Source: Metridium senile (lineage: Eukaryota > Cnidaria > Anthozoa > Actiniaria > Metridiidae). Taken from it: DNA of 64,000 bases. The notes under the pieces are model-generated. The model saw nothing but the letters and a program-made list of their open reading frames with translations. It was not told the DNA's origin and did no database searches. The stretch is from positions 4,831,384-4,895,383 of the forward strand of contig OX459106.1 in the NCBI GenBank assembly GCA_949775045.1. Direction: 5' to 3'. The position numbers and the translations under genes were made by a program. This document shows, one piece after another, positions 22,936 to 33,889 of the stretch (within the stretch, counting starts at the first letter, position 1; each line of letters opens with the position of its first letter).

Positions 22936-23765
22936 AGCCCCAGGTGCATCCAAGATGCATTGCGCGCTTCGATGATTTTCTCACATACGGAAAATAGCAA
23001 TATTTGTGAAGAAAAGTAATATCCAATTATATCTGTTTCCATCGTTCGTTATAAAAGTTAATTTTCATATTTAAAAAAATATATATATAAGTTAATATCT
23101 AATAAAGCTTTCTGGGATAATATTTTAGACGTTCCGGCCTTTTTTATACTTATATTTGATGTAAATGTCGACCCGACGTCGTGGAAGGTCCGTCGTCTTC
23201 CCGGGCGACCTAAATGTCTAGAAAGGATCAGAAGCTCTATGTTCGACCTATTCAGGGAGATAAAAAATCGCCCTTGGCTTCGAAAGAAACGCCAATAGTG
23301 TATTAATGGAAGTCCTACTGCATCGTGTCAACGGTGATACAAGGATTGAAGACTCAACTGCTGTTATAATCTGAAATATGTTTGTCATAGTGAAATGTTT
23401 TTTTAAACAACACTCCAGAAAGCCATCAAAATGAAACAGTATATTCTTGAATGTATTGATGTTTATGTAATCATTTTTTGAACCGTATGCATTCACGTCG
23501 TCATCCTGACCTTCTGCAGTAATATCCATGGACATTAACGTTTCGGATTCCATGCATAATATCATTTTTTTAGTACACGAAACGACAAACACTTCGAAGT
23601 CTTCGAACTTGACAGCCTGAATCAAACAACGGGAAAAACCCGTGAGTAGCCCGCATTGCGGGATCGGTTTTCTAACCAATTAGAGAGCGACTTTTAACAA
23701 TATAAAATATATATTTTCAAAACATAAACAAACGGCTGCAATGCACCTTGGATGCAAGAGGGCCT
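22936..23765. mobile_element. 0.83 kb TTAA-flanked inverted-repeat element
   Basis: Ends AGCCCCAGGTGCATCCAAG and, inverted at the right, AGGCCCTCTTGCATCCAAGG. Bordering TTAA lies at 22932-22935 and 23766-23769. A 143-codon open frame on minus (23248-23679) has no recognisable domain and I do not call it a gene. It lies inside the 9.3 kb transposon. Confidence 0.6.
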
Positions 23766-24863
23766 TTAATACAAGAAAGCAAAGGTACTATTAACCTATC
23801 TTGTCTTCTATCTTTGGTATCAATCCCACAACCATGTGTACAGATCTTCATTCTTTTAATCGGATCTTTAAAACTCAGCGTTGTTTAGTTGTCGCGAACA
23901 ACTTTGCATGTCTAGTCTAACTTTAATCAGATATAATCTATTAACGCGTGCAATTAGGTTCATAATGTCTGACTCGATCATGAACTTTAATGCAATCAGT
24001 ATTGTTTCCAAGGCGTACAAAGCATATGAAAAAATGTTTTGTCACAAATTATTACTGTACTTTTTGCTCTATCAGCTTGGTAAGTGCGACAATGAATGTC
24101 GTTGCGTGACTACTCTGCGGTAGGTTTTGTCACGTAACGACAACTAAGCGTCATGATGGACCATTCCGACAATATATCAATGATTACGAATACAAAATAG
24201 GCATTAATTATATCTTGACTTCTTTAAGTACTTTTCTTATAGCATTTTATTCTTTTTCTTTCAATTTAAGTAAATAAATAAGTTAAGATATCGCATATTC
24301 CTCATTATCTTTTAAGTTGCCGACATCGCTGTAGAACGAAATTTCAGTAAACTAAGAGCTCTCGTACGGAGAGCAGCACAAAAACCCCAGAAAAAGAACC
24401 ATACCAGCTACAAGTATTTTCCTTCTGCTTACTAAATTTTAAATTTCGAGCGTTTATTTCACTTCGCACATAGGAAAATAATTTTTTGAAGTGACCTTAG
24501 TTTATAACATGGCGTCGAGGAGCTCAACGGAAAAAATACTTCATCTCAAATTCAAAGAAAGAATCTGAATTTTAACATCCTTAAAAGAATGCTTTAAGAG
24601 TTTATGAGATTAGATGGTTGTTATAATATTTTGCCAGGTCAAGCGAGACCTCCAGACATGGGCTATAATTCGACCCTCGAACAGCGTTAATTATGCGTTA
24701 AATACAATTTATCGATTTTCTCGAAAACAAAAAATTTTTTCAGCAAACTAAATATATCCTGATTTGTTTTACCTTAGGGCCTACCTAATACCAAAATATG
24801 AGCCGACTCGAATTTTTGAATGTTGCCGGCGTATATTTGATTCTTCGTGACATCCTCTCTTAA

Positions 24864-26033
24864 TATTTTGGCATACATTGTTGAATATCCCTGAATGCAT
24901 TTCTTTTGCTACGTGTTAGCTTTCGGGTGAGTATCACGTGACGAGCTAGGTCGAAATTTTGGCTCCAATTTTTTGATTTAAAATGAGATGTGTAAAGAAT
25001 TTTGCTATTACGACCAATTATACATTGTTCAGTTTCTTTTAAAGGTGATGTCACACGGGACAACTCGCAACAACAAGTTTCCGCGCAACAATGCTCTCAC
25101 TTTACAGAAGGAGCTATTTAAGTAAAGAGGTCACGTGACCTAATTTGCATATTAATTTTTCTTAAATATCCTTTTTTTTTAAAATAGATAGACATCGAGA
25201 AAAGGCTAATCCATAAACCTGTTCTAAATAGCTAAAAAATAATGTGCTTTGCAGTTCGATAGATAAAGGGTGTGTACTCCCCATTTTGAAAGAACCTTCA
25301 AAAAATGTATTTTCGTGCATTTCAAATTGTTCCAAACCCAGATTCACAACTCCCCTAAACAAATGAAAATGATATCTCGAAAGCCCACGGTATTATCAAA
25401 GAAACTAAAAATGTACTAATTAGCATAATACCCAAGCCTTAATATACTTGAGTATGCGGCTGCTTTAGGTGTCTAAATGGCCAGTTTACTATTTCAAAAG
25501 AGAGCACAACATATTTCACTAAATTATAATTTATTTAAATGTTAGCAATTACAAAAAAATGAAAAATTTACTGCTCTTTTATTTTTCCAACTAGCCAAGC
25601 TCTCTTTCTTTCACCATTTATCATTTCCTATTGGTTTATATGTTTTCCCTTTCAGTGCATTTATTAATGCTATTCTAGTCTAATTCAAAAATTAATGCTC
25701 TACTTTCACAATAACCAGAATGCCTTCTGTCTCTTTGGGTAGCTATTGGAATTCAAATCGATCAAACCAATTGTAATTCAAATAAAACAAATTTAAGTTA
25801 CAATATCTACCTTCCATAAACAAAGGCGCTTTTGGTTACAATGTACGTGAAAATGGAGAATATTTAAAGATTTTAAAGCTTGTATTATCATCGTTATCCT
25901 TAATTCTTATTGTTTTTCGTTATCGAAATCCATTTCCAAATCATTGTCAAGGTCATGAGGTACCAATTGTAAACATTCCTACAAAAAATATATATACATA
26001 TATTAATATCATATTATATATTAATATCAATTT
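24864..26033 (-). repeat. 3' flank of the secreted-protein gene family, copy B
   Basis: From TTGTTGAATATCCCTGAA onward this matches 49755-50940 (3' flank of gene A) nearly base for base, in the same orientation. It ends where the Penelope-like element is inserted and resumes at about 27700-27775. It includes the acidic-tail block at 25907-25966. Confidence 0.85.
25907..25966 (-). other. Acidic-tail block, copy B
   Basis: Twenty codons beginning TTGGTACCTCATGACC and ending CAATAA, encoding a short acidic peptide with DNDLEMDFDNEKQ. The base before it is A, so the splice acceptor seen in copies A and C (ACAG) is lost here (ACAA). The matching D8C exon is missing from this copy. Confidence 0.6.
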
Positions 26034-26114
26034 GTAGAAAATAAGGCGTTTAGATTTTTTTGTTACTTTACTCGAACGTTTTCGACTACATAGTCATCAT
26101 CAGGAAATGGTATA

Positions 26115-26405
26115 AATACCACAGGGAGCCCGGCTTTCTGTCGCTTTTATATGGAATAAATTATACAATGAAATAAAATATATTATAATCATGAGAGCCT
26201 TTGGGTTTCCTGTGTTGTATTTAATCCTTAGAGTTAGCGTTACTGACCTGTGTGTGCCGTTGGTAACTTGAGAGCGCATTAGCGTAACGTATTAGTGTAA
26301 CGGAAAAGGAAACCCAAAGGCTCTCATGATTATAATATATTTTATTTCATTGTATCATTTATTTCATATGAAAGCGATAGAAAGCCGGGCTCCCTGTGTA
26401 AATAC
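26115..26405. repeat. Inverted repeat inside the Penelope-like element
   Basis: The arm at about 26120-26215 (CACAGGGAGCCCGGCTTTCT to GAGAGCCTTTGGGTTTCCT) returns inverted at about 26305-26400. The arms are about 95 bp and the loop about 90 bp. It lies downstream of the endonuclease frame. Confidence 0.8.
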
Positions 26406-26429
26406 ATGAAATTATCTTGCTTTAAAGGT

Positions 26430-27594
26430 TCATGTTAATCCCAAAGGAAAAAGCTTTGCAATGTACATAGTGTTTTGTTTGTTTAGAGAAGGTTTGCGTT
26501 TTTGGATAAAAATACCTTTAGTGATTTTTTGCTTCAATGATTGCTTGACCAAACAAAGAATAGACCACGTAAAACAATGGTGTGGGGTTTCCCTGAGGTG
26601 TTTAGCTGGCTCTGAATTGTGTTTAGGGTTCGAGTGTTCTTCCTTGCGTATTTCAAAATTTCTGAGTGTTTCTCCAATGTAGTTCTGTCCACATGAGCAT
26701 TGACCCTCGTAGACAACATTGGATCGGTGGATGTTTAGCGGGAAAATACTTTTGATCTTGCAAGTTTGCCACACGATTATGAAGATGAAGTTGAAATCGG
26801 TGCAAGTATTCAACTTGGATAGGAACTTTCTTGCTGGTGTTTTCATTCTGTTTGAAGTATGGTAAACTGATGAATATTTTCTTCCTCTCTTCGAACAAGT
26901 ATTCGGGAATCCGTGGTTCGTCTTTCGTTAAGTTGTTAAAGAAAGTAGTTATATATAGTGTTCTCAACAAACTTTCTGGGATATCCCGCATTTATAAATA
27001 TAGATCTTATATTTTGGATATCGTGGTCAAGGTTTGTTGATATGCGTTTAGCTCTGTGTAGGGCGCCGATGATATTGTTTCGTTTCCATTTAGTTGGTGT
27101 CTGTGATGACCAGTGGGTTGGAAGTTTTCCTGGTTTCTTGTACACGTGACGGTCAAAAGTGTTATTGGTACTGTCGAACTTGAAGCCTGTATCCAGGAAA
27201 TGGTCGGAGTTTTCTTCAACCATAAATTCAATTTTAGGATGGTAGTTGTTCATCTTATCAAGAAGTTGGTCTGGTACCCGGGTGTCTTTCTTCGTGAAAA
27301 TGTCGTCAACATAGCGATCGTAGAAGCTAGGTGTATGTGGACGAACAACGTCAGATTCCAACTTTAACATGAAGATGTTTGCTAGTACAGGCGACAGTGG
27401 ATTTCCCATCCCACATCCATCAATCTGTTTATAAAGGTGGCCGTTGAAGCTGAATACGGTGTTCTTGGTTACATGGTTGAGAAGGCGACGGAAAATGAGT
27501 CTTAAGCTGAGGCGAGGAAGCTTGTTGCAGTCATATATATGATGAATGATGTAGTCAATTGTATCGTCCAAGGGTACTTGAGTGAAAATTATTT
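26430..27594 (-). pseudogene. Penelope-like reverse transcriptase and GIY-YIG endonuclease, frameshifted
   Basis: On the minus strand the first part (27571-26936) shows RT motifs GCGMGNPLSPVLANIFM and FYDRYVDDIFT (the YVDD catalytic box), then LPTHWSSQTPTKWKRN, all typical of Penelope-like RT. The frame changes near 26950, and again near 26815, before the endonuclease SNVVYEGQCSCGQNYIGET (26746-26430), which carries the cysteine-rich variant of the GIY-YIG motif seen in these elements. Two frameshifts and the missing N-terminal half make it non-functional. It codes for retrotransposition enzymes and no host role is suggested. Confidence 0.85.
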
Positions 27595-27825
27595 ATACTA
27601 TTTCCTGATGATGACTATGTAGTCGAAAACGTTCGAATAAAGTAATAACAAATCTAAACGCCTTATTTTCTACATCGAAGGGAGCGACAATTATGACAAT
27701 TTATTCAATTTATTTTCATACATTTCTTTTGTTACATGCAGTAGAGCTACAGTTAATGACACATGTACACAAAATTACACATTTACAAAAGACAATTTAC
27801 ATATCGTAGGGGATGGGGGAGGGGG

Positions 27826-28075
27826 GGGGGGTAGTTGCACTAATGCTTTAATTAAGTTTCAGAATAACATTTTAAGTGCTTTGGACAAACAAGATTGTAA
27901 AGCAGTTAGAGTGTTTAGTGTGGATTTCTCGAAGGCTTTTGATGTAGTCAAGCATAGTATCCTTTCTGAGAAACTTAAATTGTTATCTATAGATCCTTAG
28001 TTAATTAATTGGTATCACAATTTTCTCTATGGTCGCACACAAAGAGTAATATCAAATATATTAAAAAAGTATAAC
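27826..28075 (+). pseudogene. Non-LTR retrotransposon reverse transcriptase fragment
   Basis: Frame with [37 protein letters not shown] and, after a [27 protein letters not shown] is the RT domain 3 aspartate motif of CR1/L2/Jockey-like elements. Only about 80 codons survive. It sits exactly where exons 3-6 of gene B should be. Confidence 0.8.
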
Positions 28076-28770
28076 AATTCCAGCCTCCAGAAAATAGTTG
28101 GGAGACCAAGAACTAGAATGACCGAGCAGGCCTGGGCACATCGTTTGCGTTTCTTTCGGTCGTAAAGAAACCTCTAAACATAAATCATCGTTTCAATTGT
28201 GCCACATTGTATTCTTGTAGTGTTTGTCAAGATAAACAATCCCCAGGAATATCATCTTCAGTAAAGAAACTCTTTTCTTCACAGTACAGTCAGGATTTTG
28301 TGAAGGTTCGCTATCAGACGCCGTTGTATTTCGTCTAGCCAATCAACTTGCCCAGGCCTTCTCAGTCATATTAGCACCAAGTCCCCCAACTCTTTTTTTA
28401 TCTACCTTCGGGGACGTCTTCATCAGATTCCTTATTTTCTTCTAAACGAGAACAAAACATTCTAAACGTTAATACTCCTAAATAAAACACGATTTTGATT
28501 TTGCCTTTTTAGCATGTTTTGACTGGATGTTCTTGTTTTGCTAATTTCCCTGACGTCTCCATTTTCTTGCTCACAAACCAAAACAAAGCAGTTCTAGCGT
28601 TATGTCGAAATATGAATCTTTTAAATTATTGGAAGCTGTGATTCATCGGGTTTAATAATGCTTTGAAAAAAATGATACGAAGAAATCGGCATTTCTTTTT
28701 AAGCCAAACCGAAAAAAAGAAATTAGGTGTTACTTTAAAGTGGAAATCCGAGTTAATTGTTTTCTTACAA
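28076..28770. repeat. Intron segment shared with gene A (53805-54360) and with 33340-33490
   Basis: The block GAGCAGGCCTGGGCACATCG to CTTCGGGGACGTCTTCATC matches intron 2 of gene A in the same orientation. The following block TTGGAAGCTGTGA to GTGGAAATCCGAGTT also recurs at 33345-33480. It is remnant intron sequence of the duplicated gene B. Confidence 0.75.
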
Positions 28771-29475
28771 CATAAATATGTATGTAAATATTTTGAGTGC
28801 ATGAGTTATGCCCAATCTTAAGGATGGTGCCTAGTATATTTGCAACCCATTTATTTCTCTAAAGGTATACTATTTCATACATTCATTGAGCTATTTAAAA
28901 GTAAAACAAACATGGGTCATCACTCATCTAGGCGAGATAAATATTGTTAAATACCTGATGACGTACGTAAAATGTTCGTATTTTAAAGAAACACTATTTC
29001 ATACTGTTTAGATTTACTCAGGCAGTAAACGTGAAATAATAATCTGAAACACATATCTTTTCGACTTTAAGTAAAAAAATGTATTGATGACGCTGTTAAC
29101 TATATTTGTCAATAGCTTTTTGTCCAATATTTTGAAAAAAAAACCGTAAATATCCGACCAAAACCATTTTCATTTTTAAAATACAAACTTAAAAAACAAC
29201 TTTGAAATCCATATAACATTTCTAGCGAAGAAAATGTAATAATATCCACATGGGTTTGTTTGATTAAGAGAATAGCAAAGTCAGCAAAGAAAATAGGACA
29301 AAACTACGGTCATATTCACGTTTGTTTATCATAGAGGTTTTTTTTTTTAATCATCAGTAAAATATATGTACGAATTACCTCACTGTTTTTTATTCCCGAA
29401 CTGATGCTGAATGTGAATCCGCTTATTTCTAGCTAATTCTTGCCAATGTCATCAGTAAGATTTTGGGATAAGCCC

Positions 29476-30508
29476 TAGCCTGCGTAAACAGACCCTTATT
29501 AGCGCTCGAAACGTCTCCCGCCAACAAGCGTCTGCGCGCCGAGAGCAAAAATTCCATACTGATGACGTTGGAAAGTGACACCTCATTTGCAATCACGCAA
29601 TACACGAGTTAGCAGCAGCAATGCTGAAAAACATGAGACGCTAAGTTTGGCGATGCCGTTTGTGAAGTTTCTTCTATATTCTCGATTAATTCACTCACTG
29701 AAAGCCACTTAGTTAAATGCTTTATTTAGTTTTCTAATGGAAAAGATGCATTCGTTAGCCAGCCAACTGGCACAGGCAAGTCAATTATTGTTCAGCTTGC
29801 TCCTCTCATCGAAATGTAAATGGCTTCGAACGTCTCGAGCGATTTGTGGAAGGAAGATACAATTATTATCGTAGCCGTTTCTCCGCTGCTAGCTATCATG
29901 AAAGACCAAGTGAATTATCTGCAGAGTGTATATCGGAGACGAATGAAAGCAAAACTATGACAACATTAACTTATCGAACCGCCGGCGAACTGTAATTCAA
30001 ACTAATTTACACCAATGCGTGAGTCCTTCTCAAATTTCGATATTAGATTGCAATAATTCGCTTTAATGTGCGCTATGGAAACATTATTTTTGAATAAATA
30101 TAACTACAGAAGTGTTGCTTGAGTTTATTGAAGATTTTAGTACAAATACTGAAAGTGCACTCTTGTGATCTCTCTTGTTAGTGTAGTTAAGTCGGAAAAA
30201 GTTCACGGCGTTTGAATCCTTCTCAAATCTCGACAGGAGATTTGTCTTTAATATGCTCTATGAAACCATTATCTTTGAATAAATATCACTATAGAAGTGT
30301 TGTTTGAGTTTAGACTCAGTCAAAGTAGCGAAACCACTCTTGATAAGCAAATGAGGTGTCAATTTAACAACATTGCCCAATCAGAGCTTTTGAGCCGATC
30401 TGGGTCAAAGAACGTCATCAGTATGGAATTTTTGATCTCTGCGCACTGACGCTTGTTGGCGGGAGACGTTTCGAGCGCTATTAAATAAGGGTCTGTTTAC
30501 GCAGGCTA
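29476..30508. mobile_element. Mutator-like element (9-bp target duplication) carrying RecQ helicase sequence
   Basis: Terminal inverted repeats of about 100 bp start TAGCCTGCGTAAACAGACCC and continue through CGCTCGAAACGTCTCCCGCC. The exact 9-bp repeat GATAAGCCC lies at 29467-29475 and 30509-30517. A 9-bp duplication with long terminal repeats is the hallmark of Mutator-like elements. It is 1033 bp, too short for a transposase, and contains a helicase gene fragment instead. Confidence 0.8.
29733..29960 (+). pseudogene. RecQ-type DNA helicase fragment
   Basis: One frame reads GKDAFVSQPTGTGKSII (Walker A, motif I), then after a TAA continues with IIIVAVSPLLAIMKDQVNYL, which is helicase motif Ia/Ib of the RecQ family (SPL-x-A-x-M-x-DQV). 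Motif order and spacing match the ATP-binding domain of RecQ. The DEAH box and everything after are missing, so this cannot act. It lies wholly between the Mutator-like termini. Confidence 0.8.
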
Positions 30509-30509
30509 G

Positions 30510-31290
30510 ATAAGCCCTGGCTGTCTGCTATTTCTATTAAAATAAAAGTACTGGTCCTAAATAACAATTTTCCAGAAGAAAAATATACTACGATAAAAAC
30601 TGTGCATTTTATTGCTGTTTTAATATGTGTTATTTGGGCTTCCTGTGATTTCGTCTTGCAAGTTTCAATAGTTTCTTTCCTGGACACTACGTCATCGAAA
30701 TTGTCACCATCTCATCAATAAACTCTGATTTTGTTTATACAGGAAGCCCAAACACTTTTTGGGCATATTCAAACCGCTATAAGTTGCACAGTTTTTATTG
30801 TAGTATTTTATTATTCTGGAGAATAATGATAATAATGATAATGATAACGTATTTATATAGCGCACTTTCTATGTGTATATATTCAAATGCGCTTTACACA
30901 TTGTAGTTAGCTGTTAGTAGTTAGTATATATTAGTGTAAGTGTAGGCCTTTCACTGAGGATGGTCGTGACCTGCGTCCTCAGTCGTTTTTTTACGTCCCG
31001 CCGATTAATGGTTAGTGTGTGAGTGGCGAGACGGGACCTCCGATTTAACGTCCTTATCCGAGAGGACGCGAAGCCTAACAATTATAAACCGAAATAAATA
31101 CAAAGTTATTACATTCTCCTCAATTATTTAAAGACCCTGAGTGATGGTACGGCTGGGGTTTGAACCCCCGACCTCCCGGTTAACAGGCCGTGCTCTCCCA
31201 ACTGAGCTAACCCGTTAATCGGTTTTAAATTGTTATTTAGGACCAGTACTTTTAATAGAAATTGCAAACAGCCAGGGTTTATAGGCACTT
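30510..31290. repeat. Palindromic MITE split by a SINE
   Basis: Left arm 30510-30655 (ATAAGCCCTGGCTGTCTGC, AGTACTGGTCCTAAATAACA, ATAAAAACTGTGCA) and right arm in two pieces, 30738-30828 and 31215-31290, in inverted order. The break in the right arm is filled by the SINE at 30829-31214. The left tip coincides with the Mutator-like target site. Confidence 0.75.
30829..31214 (-). mobile_element. tRNA-headed SINE
   Basis: On minus, the 5' head has an A box (TAGCTCAGTTGGGAGAGC) and a B box (GGGGGTTCAAACCCC) with a degenerate anticodon arm. The 3' part ends in TGTAAAGCGCATTTGAA and TATATAAATACG, followed by an ATT/ATC-rich tail. This plan is that of metazoan tRNA-derived SINEs ending in a conserved AAAGCGC tail. 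The anticodon stem does not pair properly, so it is not a tRNA gene. Confidence 0.8.
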
Positions 31291-31979
31291 TAAGTAATTC
31301 CTGATGAAATGCAACAGCAAATCAGCATCTCGATGTACACGGCTACTTACCGTGAAAAATCGACTCGATTCATTATCATTTTTTTATGGTGTTTCCCAGT
31401 AGTTTTTGTTTTTGACCACAATTCCCATTTTTTGTTTCGCGAATAGATAAAATTTCTCTGATGTGATCAAAATGTATTTTGTACCCGATACAAAACAAAG
31501 ATGGAAGTTTTGATTGATGTAAATTTCAACACAATTGGTGCCGCTATGACAACATAAAACAATAATGGCGGAAAAAAGTTCATCTAAAATATCTCGCATT
31601 TTCGATAAGTTTCAGAAAAATGACTACATAGGTGATAAACTTCAAGTTTATGCGCTATAAATCTGACCATTGTTAGGATGTTTGAGAAGAGCAATTTCAA
31701 AAAAATCGCAAAGAGAATGTTTTTGCAAATTATTCAAAATCGTTATAATCAAACATTCTAATTATTGTCCGATTAACATTGCATGAGTGTGACGTTTAAT
31801 ACTTATATAATCAATTTTCTGAAACTCGAAAATGCGAGATATTTAAAAAAAACTATTTCCGCCATCTTTGTTTCACGTTAATTTAAGTTGTCATAGCAAC
31901 ACCAACTGAGTTGAAATTTATATCAATGAGAACTTCCATCTATGCTTTGTATCTGGTGCAAAATACATCTTGATCAGAT

Positions 31980-33057
31980 CAGAGAAAGTTTATTAATTTG
32001 CTAAATTAAAACGTGAGGTGTGGTCATTAGAAAAACTACTGGGAAACACCTTGTATGGTTCTCCGCTCGCACGGGCCCTCAGCCCAAGCGGGGATTCTGC
32101 TAGTAATACAATTTCGTGTGTACCTTCAATATTCTGTACCTCATCTCCGGTTGAGCTTGGTTTGTCTAAAATAAATATCATAATACAGCCATTAGGAATC
32201 AAGTATCAGTTTAATTTGTTGAGATTGTCACAGGGAACACCGCTTTCGGTTGCTTTGCATACAAAATTCGCTTTTGCATTTACATATCTTTTTTTGGATT
32301 TCTGTGGTGCCTAGGAGATTAGCGCTATACATACCGTGACCATTGTAAACAGTTTACGTAATATATTAAATCCGGCCTCTGTAATGGGACAGTCGTTTGC
32401 GTGTAATCAGATCCGGTGATTCGGTGATTCCGGTGATTCCGGTCTTAATCATTTAAACATACTCGCATCTTTTTATACACCCCCGCTTCTTTTTTTCCGC
32501 ACCCGAACCTTTTTACCCGTACCCGCGCATTTTACCTGCGACCAACACCTTTTACCTGCATTTACCCGCGACCGTCGATCCGCGACAAAAAGTCCATCTC
32601 CTGACCATGATGTCCATCCTACCCATCGGCCCCAGTGTAAATTATCTTGTACTTGAAATACAATCGTCACTGCATGTTAATACAAGTGCTTGAGCGCATA
32701 TGAAGGGCATTTAGTCAAGCATTGATTAAAAATGTACAAATAAGGTATTTCCTAATATTGGAGTTCCCAGTTTAATATTTTCTTACAACATAAACATTAC
32801 CTAATTTTTATAATATTATCAATAGCAAAAACTTTGAAATGGTGATGCGATATGAGAACTGCTGTAAAGAAGCAGCTTAAAAAAATGGAACTAAATGAGC
32901 AGGCTCCATGCAATTTCCATTAACACTTTACATGGCATTATACAAAAATAAACAGAAGATTTTCGAATAGAAGTTAGGCTATAACTAAAGAACAGGCTTG
33001 AACTTTAAGTTAAACACTCACCGCCTTCTACAGGCTTGTCCTCTGTCAAGTCAGCAA
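31980..33057 (-). repeat. Gene B exon-2 duplication, unit 2b
   Basis: About 1 kb matching 33890-35306 nearly base for base, including the GGGAACACCGCTTTCGGTTG block and a C-rich stretch (ACCCGCGACCGTCGATCCGCG), and ending in a copy of exon 2 (33022-33057). Confidence 0.88.
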
Positions 33058-33889
33058 CTGAAAAGTAAATTGTTACAGATGTTAAATAATATTGAAGAAA
33101 GAAATTGAACAAGTACGGGAAAGCAAAGTGTAAGAAACTAAGTAAAAGAAACATGTTTTGAAGAATATGGGTAGACAAGTTAACACAACAGCTGGCTAAT
33201 GAAACTGAAATTAGAACTAGCAAAAATGAATTGATCGAGGTTGACAGTTACGAAGGCAAGATAAATAAAAGACATGAAAGCACTATAGCAATAATATATA
33301 CAAGAACCACAATATAAGAGTTAGAGCAGCAAGAAAACTACTAAAATTATTGGAAGCTGTGAATTATCGAGTTTAATAATGCTTTGAAAAAACTGATACG
33401 AAGAAATCGGCATTTCTTTTTAAGCCAAACCGAAAAAAAGAAATTAGGTGTTACCTTAAAGTGGAAATCCGAGTTTAATAGTTTTCTTATAGTTACTGTT
33501 CATTATTTATGTGGGAGGAGGGGGGGAGGGGTAAATGGGAAAAGGGATTGGTAAAAACTTTTTTTATCCCCCCATAAAAGGAGTGCAAACATTTTTGACC
33601 TCCCCCTCCCCCAAACCCCATGTAAAAAGACTGAAAACAGGCTTATCTGAACTTTTGGGAAAGGATGCCTTGTCATATGGTTGTTGTGTTGAGCTGAAGG
33701 AATTCCTTATCAAAATCCACCCAGATGGGTTTTCTGATTGGGACTTTTTGGATTCCAAATAAAAGCTTTTCAATAACATTTTGAGTCCACAAATTGAGAA
33801 AACTTCTGTGACCCCCCCATCAGATTATCTTGAAAATCTAACAACGCCACTCACCCTCCCCCTCCCCCCACTCATCTTGATCGAATCAG

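Larger units (their letters stand above)
15600..24859. mobile_element. 9.3 kb inverted-repeat DNA transposon with TTAA target duplication
   Basis: The ends carry GAGAGGATGTCACGAAGAA at the left (15600) and its reverse complement at the right (to 24859), each bordered by TTAA (15596-15599, 24860-24863). The empty site is visible in this window: at about 44735-44770 the flanks join directly (AAGAAGCTATTGACC to TTAATATTTTGGCATA). Long inverted arms follow: 15600-17275 on the left (with an 0.9 kb insert) against 24075-24859 on the right. I see no transposase that clearly belongs to this outer element, so it may be non-autonomous. TTAA duplication fits piggyBac or Kolobok. It carries three nested inserts. 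Confidence 0.8.
26034..27673 (-). mobile_element. Penelope-like retroelement, 5'-truncated, with inverted terminal repeats
   Basis: About 84 bp at the left (TGTAGAAAATAAGGCGTTTA to GTATAAATA) recurs inverted at the right end. The element interrupts sequence that is continuous in copy A (about 50940). It contains reverse transcriptase and GIY-YIG coding remains on minus, and a further internal inverted repeat. It is too short for a complete element (only the RT C-terminal half plus endonuclease), consistent with 5' truncation. Confidence 0.85.

Noticed and set aside
23248..23679. 143-codon frame on minus
   Set aside because: No recognisable domain, no splice support, and it lies inside a short TTAA-flanked element.
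27790..28075. Replacement exon for gene B
   Set aside because: The sequence is a plus-strand reverse transcriptase fragment with a stop, opposite to the gene B strand.
31144..31214. Possible tRNA-Asn gene on minus
   Set aside because: A and B boxes are present, but the anticodon stem does not pair and the sequence continues into a SINE body and tail.
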